NCBI RefSeq assembly: GCF_000337915.1
Contig: NZ_AOJE01000005.1
Coordinates: 27,636 to 72,067 of the forward strand
Length of the DNA stretch: 44,432 nt
From: Halorubrum saccharovorum DSM 1137
Lineage (GTDB): Archaea > Halobacteriota > Halobacteria > Halobacteriales > Haloferacaceae
Direction: 5' to 3'
Below, piece after piece: positions 22,031 to 29,798 of this stretch. Each line of letters opens with the position of its first letter. Positions within the stretch are counted from its first letter, which is position 1. Below the pieces are notes generated by a model, which saw only the letters and a program-made list of their open reading frames with translations, was not told where the DNA came from and made no database searches. A program made the translations under genes and the position numbers.

Positions 22031-24918
22031 GAATCGTCTATCGCCGTCCGCACCCGGTCGTGGAACTCGCGGAGCGCCGCGGACTCGTCGCCCGCGAGCA
22101 CCGCGTCCGAGTCGACGAGCGTCGCGAGCCCGAACGCGAGGGGGGTCGGCGAGTCGACCGTCCGATCGACCACCGCGAGGTCCCCGCCGGCGATCCGCTC
22201 GGCGACCGCGCGGATCCGGGGCGCGTCGAGCCGGTCGTCTAAGAGTTCGCGGTACGTCTCCTCGATCACCGCGAAGTCGTCGAGCCCCTCGGCGAGCGAG
22301 AGCAGCGTCTCCGCGGACACCTGCTGTTCGGCGGCCGACTTCTCGTGGCCCTTGTACCGCTTGAGGATCATGAGCGAGCGCGTCGCGTCGATCCGGAAGT
22401 AGCGCTGGAGGAGATCGGTCCCCCGCAGCGCGGCTCTGAGGTCCTCTCGCACCGTCTCGGGGTCAAGATCGCGGAGAATCCCGGCCACGTCGACCTTCCG
22501 GTTCAGCGGGAGCGCGAGACTGAACCCCCGGTCGGCGACCGCGACCGTCGGCTCGGCGTCGGTGCGGGCCCTGCACTCGGCGGCGACCAGCCGCGAGAGC
22601 CCCTCGTTGAACCGCCGACCGTACGTCGCGTGGACGTGGAACCGCCGCTTGTACGCGTCGCGGTCGAGCACCTCTTCGACGGCGAGCCGCGACGGAGTCG
22701 ACACGCTCTCGACGCCCGCGTACGCGACCTGTTCGTCGTACATGCGGGTGATCGCTCGCACCGAGTTCCCGTCGATCGGGAGCTCCCGAAGCCACGCGCG
22801 GACCGCGGGGGGACCGCCGCGTTTCAGCCGGTCGAGCAGGTCGGCCTGAAACGCGAGCACCTCCGCCGCGAGGTCGGCCGACAGCGGGAGCCGCTCGGCG
22901 TACCACGTGGGGACCGTCGGGCGCTCGTCGGTCCGGTCGACGTACACCTTCGAGCCGCGGCGGTAGCGGAACGCGAACCGCTCGCCGCCCAGCGCGAACA
23001 CGTCGCCCGGCGCGAGCGTGTCGAGGTAGTTCTCGTCGAGCGTCCCGACGGCGTCGCCGTCGCGGGTGACCACGTCGCAGCCGAACGAGTCCGGAATGGT
23101 CCCGACGTTCGTCATGTAGATCACCCGCGCGAGCCGCCCGCGCTTCCCGACGAGCGTCTCGCCGACCGGGTGCTCCTCGCGGTGGTGCTCGCCGTCCGGC
23201 GGGTCGTTGGCGTCGCGCCACACCTTCGGGTAGACGTTCCGCTCCGCGAGCCCCTCGTGGTCGCCGGTGAGGTACCGCATGAGCCGCTCGTAGGCGTCGG
23301 TTCCGAACTCGCGGTAGGGGTGCGCGCGCCGGAGGACCTCCCGAATCTCCCGGTCGGGGCGGACTCGGTTGATCGCCATCCCGTAGACGTGTTGAGCGGC
23401 CACGTCGGCCGCGCCCTCCGGGATCGAGACGCCGTCGACGAACCCCGACTCGGCGCGGGCGAGCATCGCCGCGCACTCGACCAGCTCGTCGCGGTCGAGC
23501 GCGAACACCCGCCCCTCGACGGTCTCGCCGGGGCTGTGGCCCGCCCGCCCGACGCGCTGGAGCAGCGCCGCGACCGACTTCGGCGACCCCACCTGCACCA
23601 CCAGATCGAGGTGGGGCATGTCGATGCCGAGTTCGAGGCTCGTCGAGGTGGTCACCACGTCCAGCGTGCCTCCCTTCAGCCCCTCCTCGATCCGGGCGCG
23701 CCGGCCCTCGCCGAGGCTCCCGTGGTGACAGCCCGAGTCCGACTCGTCGTAGTCGAACCGCTCGCGGAGCTCCCGGAGGGTGCGCTCGGCGCCCGACCGC
23801 GAGTTCGCGAACACCAGCGTGTTCTCGTGGCTCTCGATCAGCTCGTCGAGCGCGTCGTAGAACCTGTCCGTGACCACCGAATCGTCCGCGTGAACGAGGT
23901 CGGCGGCCGGCGTCCGGAGCCGCAGGTCGAACTCGCGCCCGAAGCGGGCGTCCACGACCTCGCAGTCGCGCGGGGCGAACCCCTCCGCGTCACCCACCTC
24001 GCCGGCGACGCGCTCCCGGCCGACGAGGAAGTCGGCGACCTCGTCCAGCGGTTCGACCGTCGCGGAACAGCCGATCCGCGTCGGGGAGCCGTCGGAGATC
24101 TCCGTCAGACGCTCCAGCGAGGCCGAGAGATGCGTCCCGCGCTTGTTGTCCGCCAGCGCGTGGATCTCGTCGACGACGACGTACTCGACGGTGCGGAGCT
24201 TCTCCCTGAACCGCGGGGCGTTGAGGAGGATCGCCAGCGTCTCCGGCGTGGTGTTGAGCACGTGCGGTGCCTCCTCGAGCATCGCCCGCCGGTCGGCCTC
24301 GCTCGTGTCGCCGTGCCGGATCGCCTGGCGGACGCCGGGGTCGGGGGCGGTCTCCCCGTCGCCCTCTTCGTCCACGTCGCCCTCTTCGTCCACGTCGCCC
24401 TCTTCGTCCACGTCGCCTCGTCCGCCTTCGGACCGCATCTCCGCCGCGATCCCCGCGAGCGGCGCTTCCAGGTTCCGATCGATGTCGTTCGCGAGCGACT
24501 TCAACGGGGAGACGTACAGGCAGTAGACGGAGTTGTCCAGATCGCCGGCCCGCTCCCGCGCGAAGAGGTCGTCGAGGACCGCGGTGAAGGCGGCGAGCGT
24601 CTTCCCGCTGCCCGTCGGCGCGGCGACGAGGCAGTTCTCCCCGTCGTCGACGCGGGGGATCGCCCCGCGCTGCGGCGGGGTGAACAGGCCGCCGTTCTCC
24701 CCGACGTGCGCCGCGAACTCCGAGACCCACCAGCGCCGAGCCGGCGGGGAGAGCCGGTCGAGCACGTCGGCGTCGGGGAGCGGGATCGTCTCCGGGTCGA
24801 ACTCGACGGCGGGCGCGTCGTCGTCCGCGAGCGCCTCTCGGAGGAGCGCTCGCGCGGAGGCGGACCGCTCGGTCGCGTCCGCGCTCGCGTTCGGGGCGGC
24901 GTCCCTGCGTTCGCTCAC
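22027..24918 (-). CDS. Lhr-type DEAD/DEAH box ATP-dependent helicase
   Basis: A 963-residue SF2 helicase of the Lhr (large helicase-related) family. Domain 1 shows LVAAPTGSGKTLAAF (motif I), VSPLKSL, VVDEIHAL (DEIH, motif II) and GCSATVEPL (motif III). Domain 2 shows VFANSRSGAERTL, VTTSTSLELGIDMP and LQRVGRAGHSPGE (motif VI). The Lhr winged-helix and C-terminal DUF4145/WH-like region fills the rest. The family acts in DNA repair and 3'-5' unwinding. An acidic insertion with three DVDEEG repeats sits between motifs Ia and II. The gene is divergent from cmk. Confidence 0.92.
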   Translation of the reverse strand: MSERRDAAPNASADATERSASARALLREALADDDAPAVEFDPETIPLPDADVLDRLSPPARRWWVSEFAAHVGENGGLFTPPQRGAIPRVDDGENCLVAAPTGSGKTLAAFTAVLDDLFARERAGDLDNSVYCLYVSPLKSLANDIDRNLEAPLAGIAAEMRSEGGRGDVDEEGDVDEEGDVDEEGDGETAPDPGVRQAIRHGDTSEADRRAMLEEAPHVLNTTPETLAILLNAPRFREKLRTVEYVVVDEIHALADNKRGTHLSASLERLTEISDGSPTRIGCSATVEPLDEVADFLVGRERVAGEVGDAEGFAPRDCEVVDARFGREFDLRLRTPAADLVHADDSVVTDRFYDALDELIESHENTLVFANSRSGAERTLRELRERFDYDESDSGCHHGSLGEGRRARIEEGLKGGTLDVVTTSTSLELGIDMPHLDLVVQVGSPKSVAALLQRVGRAGHSPGETVEGRVFALDRDELVECAAMLARAESGFVDGVSIPEGAADVAAQHVYGMAINRVRPDREIREVLRRAHPYREFGTDAYERLMRYLTGDHEGLAERNVYPKVWRDANDPPDGEHHREEHPVGETLVGKRGRLARVIYMTNVGTIPDSFGCDVVTRDGDAVGTLDENYLDTLAPGDVFALGGERFAFRYRRGSKVYVDRTDERPTVPTWYAERLPLSADLAAEVLAFQADLLDRLKRGGPPAVRAWLRELPIDGNSVRAITRMYDEQVAYAGVESVSTPSRLAVEEVLDRDAYKRRFHVHATYGRRFNEGLSRLVAAECRARTDAEPTVAVADRGFSLALPLNRKVDVAGILRDLDPETVREDLRAALRGTDLLQRYFRIDATRSLMILKRYKGHEKSAAEQQVSAETLLSLAEGLDDFAVIEETYRELLDDRLDAPRIRAVAERIAGGDLAVVDRTVDSPTPLAFGLATLVDSDAVLAGDESAALREFHDRVRTAIDDS
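24358..24411. repeat. 18-nt tandem repeat, three copies, coding DVDEEG in the helicase
   Basis: Three identical 18-nt units, GTCGCCCTCTTCGTCCAC on the plus strand (24358-24375, 24376-24393, 24394-24411), plus a partial fourth. In frame, they add an Asp/Glu-rich loop to helicase domain 1 without disrupting the gene. Confidence 0.9.
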
Positions 24919-24984
24919 TGTCGGCCTCTGGGCGCGGCGCCGGAAAGCGGTTGCGTCGGGAGCGGTCCGCGTCGCCGGGCGGCC

Positions 24985-25029
24985 GCGCGGGTCGACTCGA
25001 TCTCGCGCGGGTCGACTCGATCTCGCGCG
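24985..25029. repeat. 20-nt tandem duplication between lhr and cmk
   Basis: GCGCGGGTCGACTCGATCTC at 24985-25004 is repeated exactly at 25005-25024, followed by five more matching bases. It lies in the 153-nt divergent spacer, just upstream of the cmk TATA-like GTTTATCC at 25039-25046. Confidence 0.85.
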
Positions 25030-25071
25030 AACCGGCCCGTTTATCCGCGATCCGCCCGTGGCGGCGCACGT

Positions 25072-25686
25072 ATGAGTGGAACCTCGGCGACGGCGGAACG
25101 GGAGATCGACCGGAACCTCTTCATCACCGTCTCGGGGCCGCCGGGCTGCGGCGCGACGACGCTGGTGGAAGGGATCGCGGACGCGCTCGACTGCGGCTAC
25201 GTCTCCGGCGGCGAGCTGTTCCGCGAGATCGCCGCCGAGCGCGACATGAGCCTCTCACAGCTGATCGCGAAGGCCGGCGAGTCCGAGGAGATCGACCGCG
25301 CGCTCGACAAGCGACTCCGCCGTATCGCCGAGAAGTGGGGGGCCGCGAACAAGGCGTTCGTCCTCGAATCGCGGCTCGCCGGCTGGATCGCCGGCAACCG
25401 CGCCGACATCCGGATCTGGCTCGACGCCCCCGACGAGGTGCGCGCCGACCGCACCCTCGACCGCGAGGAGATGACCTCGGAGATGCAGGTCCGCGAGGTG
25501 ATCGAAGAGCAGCGCTACCAGTCGTACTACGGGATCGACCTGTCCGACCGCTCGATCTACGACCTGGCGATCAACACCGGGCGCTGGGACGCCGAGGCGA
25601 CGCTAGACCTGGCGCTCACGGCGATCGAGGGGTACGACGTGGAGGCCGACGAGGGGGCGTTCGACACGCCCGACTTCGATATCTGA
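25072..25686 (+). CDS. cmk: (d)CMP kinase, archaeal type
   Basis: A 204-residue cytidylate kinase of the short archaeal class. The P-loop is SGPPGCGATTL (residues about 20-30). It continues with DCGYVSGGELFREIAAERDMSL, the LESRLAGWIAG stretch, and the lid LDREEMTSEMQVREVIEEQRYQSYYGID. The enzyme phosphorylates CMP/dCMP with ATP. A 10-residue N-terminal extension precedes the first strand. GTTTATCC about 27 nt upstream fits a leaderless start at ATG 25072. In many archaea cmk lies near ribosomal or tRNA-modification genes; that context is absent here. Confidence 0.93.
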   Translation: MSGTSATAEREIDRNLFITVSGPPGCGATTLVEGIADALDCGYVSGGELFREIAAERDMSLSQLIAKAGESEEIDRALDKRLRRIAEKWGAANKAFVLESRLAGWIAGNRADIRIWLDAPDEVRADRTLDREEMTSEMQVREVIEEQRYQSYYGIDLSDRSIYDLAINTGRWDAEATLDLALTAIEGYDVEADEGAFDTPDFDI

Positions 25687-25709
25687 GGCGGCTCGCGGGT
25701 CCAGGCGGG

Positions 25710-26093
25710 CTACAGCGTGATCACGTGGTCGACGCCGACCTCGCCGAGCGCCGCGTAGAGGTCCGGGAAGCAGCCGACCGTCGCGCCCTCGACCGTGTCC
25801 GTCGGCTCGTAGTGGTCGCGACCGTGCTCGTCGGTGTGATCGAACTCCGCGAGCCCGCGGCGGGTCGCGCACTGGTCGCACAGCATGAGGAGGATCTCCT
25901 GCTCGGCGGCCACGTCCGCGAGCCGCTGTCCCAGCGGGTCGTCCTCGCGGAGCGCGTAGGTGTTGTCGTGGAAGAAGAACATTCCGACCACGTCGACGCC
26001 GTGGGCCTCGGCCTCCAACTGCGGGAGGATCATGTCTCCAAGCACGTAGTCGATGGTCTGTCCGGCCGTCGCGAAGACGTACGCTACCTTCAT
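25710..26093 (-). CDS. DsrE/F-like small sulfur-relay protein
   Basis: A 127-residue protein with the DsrE/F fold pattern: MKVAYVFATAGQTIDYVLGDMILPQL, a central hydrophobic strand VVGMFFFHDNTYAL, and LLMLCDQCATRRGL with Cys72 and Cys75. A third Cys is near residue 107 (GATVGCFPD). Family members accept or pass persulfide sulfur on such cysteines, usually with TusA and rhodanese partners. Last gene of a minus-strand run with the propeller, rhodanese-like and second propeller genes, so a cytoplasmic sulfur relay is likely. Its exact partner is not shown. Confidence 0.8.
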   Translation of the reverse strand: MKVAYVFATAGQTIDYVLGDMILPQLEAEAHGVDVVGMFFFHDNTYALREDDPLGQRLADVAAEQEILLMLCDQCATRRGLAEFDHTDEHGRDHYEPTDTVEGATVGCFPDLYAALGEVGVDHVITL

Positions 26094-26161
26094 AGATCGA
26101 CCACGGCGAGCGGGGGAATGGCTCGCGCGACTCCGGCGGCTTTCCCCGCCATCGGTGACAG

Positions 26162-27187
26162 TCAGACCACGACCGATCCGAACGGGTACGCCGGCGTGTC
26201 AGCCGTCCAGACGGTCCCCGACTCGACGTCGACGAGGGACACCCGGTCGTCGTCGTAGTGCGAGACGGCGAGCCGCCCGCCGCCGACGGGAGTCGCGACC
26301 AGCCCGGGCGCCGGCGTCTCGACGACCGCCCCGTCGAGCGATCGGAGCCGGGCGGCACCGGCGTCGAGCACCCACCAATCGCCGGCGATTTCGAAGAGCT
26401 CGACGGGCCGGGAGAACCCCTCGTGGACCACGATCGGCTCCAGGTTCCGGCCGAGCTCGTGGACGACGCCGTCGCCGCGGCCGGGAACGAATACGCGGTC
26501 CTCGGTCGCGACGAGGTCGTAGGGATCGGCGCCGACCGCGGCTTCCGTGTGGACCGGCTCGGCTGAGGCGGCGTCTCCCCCGACATCGCCGCCGGGATCG
26601 AAGGCGATCACGCGGGCGCCGCGCTGGTCGACCGCGTACCCGCGGTCCCCGTCCGGCGAGAGCGCGACGCCCTGGACGCGGACGCCCGGCCCGGCGTCGA
26701 TCGCGCCGATCCGCTCGCGGCGCTCGGTGTCGACGACGTCGACGACGCCCTCGCGGCGGCTCCCGGAGTAGAGCCGGTCGCCGTCGGGAGCGACCGCGAT
26801 CTCGTGCGGCTCCGCGCCGACGGCGACGCGGTCGACGAGCGTCAGGCCCTCGGGGTCGATGACGGCGAGCGCGTCGCCGGCGGAACAGGAGACGTACAGC
26901 TCCCCGTTCGCGGTCGCGAAATGGGACGGTCCCAACACGCCGGTCTCGATCCGAGTCACCTCGCCGTCCGGGTCGACCGCGGTGACGGCCCGCTCGCCCA
27001 TGGTCGCGACGACGGTCCGCCCGCGACAGGTCGTCGCGTGGACCGGGTGGCTCCCGACCGGGACCTCGCCGAGCCGCGCTCCCGTATCGAGCGCGAACAG
27101 CGCCAAGAGGTCGTCCCCCTCGCAGGGGACCGCGAGGACGCGGTCGGCGGACGTGCCGGCGCCGCTCCCGTGGCCGTCCGCGGTCAT
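26162..27187 (-). CDS. Cytoplasmic YncE-like beta-propeller protein
   Basis: A 341-residue protein of repeated beta-propeller blades with YncE/PQQ-like motifs (DTGARLGEVPVGSHPVHAT; IDPEGLTLVDRVAVGAEPHEIAVAPDG; VDTERRERIGAIDAG). It has no signal peptide or lipobox. It contains only a few Cys residues (PCEGDD, TTCRGR, VSCSAGD). The role is not known, but it lies 4 nt after the rhodanese-like gene's stop on the same strand and 68 nt before dsrE, so it belongs to the sulfur-linked operon. It may bind a small ligand or scaffold its neighbours. Confidence 0.8.
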   Translation of the reverse strand: MTADGHGSGAGTSADRVLAVPCEGDDLLALFALDTGARLGEVPVGSHPVHATTCRGRTVVATMGERAVTAVDPDGEVTRIETGVLGPSHFATANGELYVSCSAGDALAVIDPEGLTLVDRVAVGAEPHEIAVAPDGDRLYSGSRREGVVDVVDTERRERIGAIDAGPGVRVQGVALSPDGDRGYAVDQRGARVIAFDPGGDVGGDAASAEPVHTEAAVGADPYDLVATEDRVFVPGRGDGVVHELGRNLEPIVVHEGFSRPVELFEIAGDWWVLDAGAARLRSLDGAVVETPAPGLVATPVGGGRLAVSHYDDDRVSLVDVESGTVWTADTPAYPFGSVVV

Positions 27188-27191
27188 GAGC

Positions 27192-28292
27192 TCATCCCGT
27201 ACAGGAGAAGTCGCCGCCGTCGTCGTCGCCGCCGACGCTCCCCTCCGTCTCGATCACGACGTTCGTCGCCGTCTCGACGGGGTACCGCCCGCGGTCGCTA
27301 TCGACGTTCGCCCACTCGCCGAAGCCGCCGTCGTAGAGCCGCACGTCCTCGAACCCGATCGCCTTCAGCGTCAGCCACGTCGAGGTCGGGTCCACGTTGT
27401 CGTCGCCGTAGACGACGACGGTCCCGCCTCGGTCGAGTTCGGCCTCGACCTCGTACAGCCGGACGAGCCGTCCCGGCTCCGTCATCTGCCGCCCCGCGAC
27501 GTTCCCGACCCAGTGGACGTCGACCGCGCCGGGGAGGTGCCCGTGCCGGTCGTGGTCGTCGTTCAGTGCGTCGGAGCCCGCGGCGGCGAGGTACGCCTCG
27601 GGCACGCGCACGTCCACCAGCCCGGGGCCGTCCCCGTTGAACGTCCCGACCCGGTCGGCGAGCCACTCGCGGGTGACCCACGTCGACGACGCGGGGTCCG
27701 GCTCGTAGTCGGTCGACGAGACACCGTCCCGCGACCCCGTCCCGAGGCGGCCGTTCCAGGCCGAGAGCCCGCCGTTGAGGACCCGAATCTCCCCCTCGTG
27801 GCCGACCGCGGCGAGCGCGAACGCGACGCGGGTGACCCGGGAGCCGACGCTCGCGCCGTAGACGAGCACGTCGTCCTCCGGGCTCACGCCGATCTCGCCG
27901 AACGCGGTCGCGATCGCGTCGGTGTCGGGCGCGTCGCCCGCCTCGGTCGACTCGCGGGCCGTGATCGCGTCGAAGGGGACGCGTCGGGCGCGGTAGACGC
28001 GCTCCTCGCGGAACCGATCCGCGTCGCGTGCGTCGAGAACGACCGTGTCCTCGCGGTTGTCGGCGAGCCAGCTCGGCCCGACGAAGTGGCCGACGTTCCC
28101 CGACACCTCGCTCCGCGCCGCCACGTCGGCGGGGGTCGTCACGCCGAGACAGCCCGCCGTGCTCGCCGCGCCCGCGACGGTCGCACCGGCCGCCGCGCGC
28201 AGGAGGCCGCGGCGAGTCGCGTTCTCCGAGGCGCCAGAGGCGTCGGAGTCGTCTCCGGCCTCGCCGTCGTCTGTCGAACGTTCTCGTGTCAT
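27192..28292 (-). CDS. Tat-exported lipoprotein with tandem rhodanese domains lacking both catalytic Cys
   Basis: A 366-residue protein. The Tat signal TRRGLLRAAAGATVAGA ends at a lipobox TAGC (Cys48), so it is exported and probably lipid-anchored. Two rhodanese domains follow (about 70-185 and 205-340). At the catalytic loop, where active rhodaneses have Cys, domain 1 reads VYGASVGSR (Gly146) and domain 2 VYGDDNVDPTST (Gly296). The only other Cys is Cys364 in the last four residues, on a flexible Gly/Asp tail (GGDDDGGDFSCTG). This suggests a structural or carrier role with sulfur on the tail. ATGA overlap with the upstream propeller gene; cytoplasmic partners follow. Confidence 0.85.
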   Translation of the reverse strand: MTRERSTDDGEAGDDSDASGASENATRRGLLRAAAGATVAGAASTAGCLGVTTPADVAARSEVSGNVGHFVGPSWLADNREDTVVLDARDADRFREERVYRARRVPFDAITARESTEAGDAPDTDAIATAFGEIGVSPEDDVLVYGASVGSRVTRVAFALAAVGHEGEIRVLNGGLSAWNGRLGTGSRDGVSSTDYEPDPASSTWVTREWLADRVGTFNGDGPGLVDVRVPEAYLAAAGSDALNDDHDRHGHLPGAVDVHWVGNVAGRQMTEPGRLVRLYEVEAELDRGGTVVVYGDDNVDPTSTWLTLKAIGFEDVRLYDGGFGEWANVDSDRGRYPVETATNVVIETEGSVGGDDDGGDFSCTG

Positions 28293-29644
28293 CCGCAGTA
28301 GCAGTGGTCGTCCATACACCACGACGCCTCCATCTCGCCGAACGTGACCCCGAGCGAGGCGAGCGACGCCTGTACCCTCGCGACGGCGTCGCCCTCCGGG
28401 CGGACGGTCCCGCCGGCGGCCCCCGTGGGCGCCTCGCCCACCCCGATCGTCTCGACGACCTCGCGGCTCGCGTGGTCGATCACGGCGACCTGGTTGGCGT
28501 CCTGTACGGGGACGTACAACTTCTCGCGGGTCGGCCCCCACGAGGCGGAGATGGCGCTTCCCCCCACGTCCAGCGTCGTCTCGTACTCGAAGCTCTCCAG
28601 ATCGATCACGCCGACGCCCTCGCCGGGGATGAGGAGGTACGCGGCCTCGTTGTCCGGGGACACCTCGCTCGTGATCGGCGCGCCCGGGAGCCCGTCGTCG
28701 CGGGTGATCTTCCCAATCTCCTCGGGGCTCTCCGGGTCGGAAATGTCCCAGAGGCTCTCGGAGCCCTCGCGGGGAACCTCGGGCTCGCCGCCGAGCGTCC
28801 CCTCCCCGTTCTCGACGAGGAGGTACTCCCCGTCGAACGCGGCGGTACACATGAACGGGAGGACGTTCCCCTCGGTGACCGGCTCGCCCGCGTCGACGCG
28901 GGCGACCGTCTCGAACGGGTCGACGCTCAGCACGCGGATCGCCTCGTCGGCCACGTCGACGACGAACGCGTAGTCGCCGTCGGGCCCGAGCGTCATGTCG
29001 CAGGGGCCGACGTAGCCCGTCTCGATCTCCGCGGTCACCTCGCCGAACGCCTCGCTGTCGCGGTCGGCGTCGACGCGGAAGATCGCGTGGTTCTCGTCGC
29101 CCTCGGGCGCCATCCCGGTGGTGCCGCCCGACGCGATCAGCAGGTGATCACCGTCGGGCGTGACGTTCGGGTAGTTCGGGCCGTAGCCGGTCTCGACGAA
29201 GGCGACCTCCTCTAACGTGCGCTGGTCGATGCCGCGGACGCCGCCGGAGACGTTGAGCCAGAGCACGTCGTGGTCGGCGTCGGTCCCGGTGGAGTACTGG
29301 TTGGCCGGGAACGAGGCGGTCGTCCCGAGGAACGCGGAGGTGAGCAGCTCGTCGGACTCGGCGTCGATGACACTGACGGTCCGGTCCCCGTTGTTGAACA
29401 CGAACATCGTCGGCGCGGGGTCGTCGCCGCCCCCGCCTCCCCCGCCGGAACAGCCCGCGAGCGCGGCCGTCGCCCCGACGGCGCCGGACGTTCGGAGCAG
29501 CCGACGCCGGTCGATCCCCTCCGCGAAGGGGTTCCGGCGGTCGTCGTTCGCCAGGTCGCTCCCCTTCGCGGGGCGCGGGGGCGCGTCCCCCTCCGAGGGA
29601 CCCGAAGCCGGGTCGGTCGTCCCGCAGCCGCAGTCGTCGCTCAT
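28289..29644 (-). CDS. Tat-exported YncE-like beta-propeller lipoprotein with Cys-rich C-terminus
   Basis: A 451-residue protein. After a polar N-region containing CGCG (Cys5, Cys7), it has the Tat motif DRRRLLRTSG and lipobox ALAGC (Cys65). A Gly-rich linker leads into a YncE-like seven-blade propeller (FVFNNGDRTVSVIDAESDEL; YGPNYPNVTPDGDHLLIASGG; DYAFVVDVADEAIRVLSVD). It ends in CMDDHCYCG (Cys443, Cys448, Cys450). This tail could bind metal or carry sulfur. A TTTAGCC box about 27 nt before the ATG at 29644 makes it the likely first gene of a four-gene operon. It lies divergent from the YeeE/YedE transporter, 154 nt away. Confidence 0.83.
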   Translation of the reverse strand: MSDDCGCGTTDPASGPSEGDAPPRPAKGSDLANDDRRNPFAEGIDRRRLLRTSGAVGATAALAGCSGGGGGGGDDPAPTMFVFNNGDRTVSVIDAESDELLTSAFLGTTASFPANQYSTGTDADHDVLWLNVSGGVRGIDQRTLEEVAFVETGYGPNYPNVTPDGDHLLIASGGTTGMAPEGDENHAIFRVDADRDSEAFGEVTAEIETGYVGPCDMTLGPDGDYAFVVDVADEAIRVLSVDPFETVARVDAGEPVTEGNVLPFMCTAAFDGEYLLVENGEGTLGGEPEVPREGSESLWDISDPESPEEIGKITRDDGLPGAPITSEVSPDNEAAYLLIPGEGVGVIDLESFEYETTLDVGGSAISASWGPTREKLYVPVQDANQVAVIDHASREVVETIGVGEAPTGAAGGTVRPEGDAVARVQASLASLGVTFGEMEASWCMDDHCYCG

Positions 29645-29663
29645 ACCCCAGCGACGCGTCTCA

Positions 29664-29671
29664 CGGCTAAA
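29664..29671 (-). promoter_or_regulatory. TATA-like box of the propeller-rhodanese operon
   Basis: CTTTAGCC on the minus strand, about 27 nt before the operon's first ATG at 29644. Confidence 0.45.
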
Positions 29672-29769
29672 GGCTCCCCGGACGCCCCGTTCGTTGCCCC
29701 GTGTGTCACGTATCGGCAACTATTGCTTTTTCCTCCGATCCGAGGGAGCCGTTACCGTCTCCAGCGACG

Positions 29770-29776
29770 CTTTACG
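29770..29776 (+). promoter_or_regulatory. TATA-like box of the YeeE/YedE gene
   Basis: CTTTACG centred 27 nt before the ATG at 29799. It faces the opposite-strand promoter of the propeller operon, so both could be co-regulated from the shared 154-nt spacer. Confidence 0.45.
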
Positions 29777-29798
29777 TGCGGGAGCGTGTGTTCCGGTA

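Noticed and set aside
22345-25071. Plus-strand open frame of about 900 codons leading into cmk
   Set aside because: It is antisense to the Lhr helicase and only joins the real CMP kinase by chance; the cmk start at 25072 is supported by its promoter.
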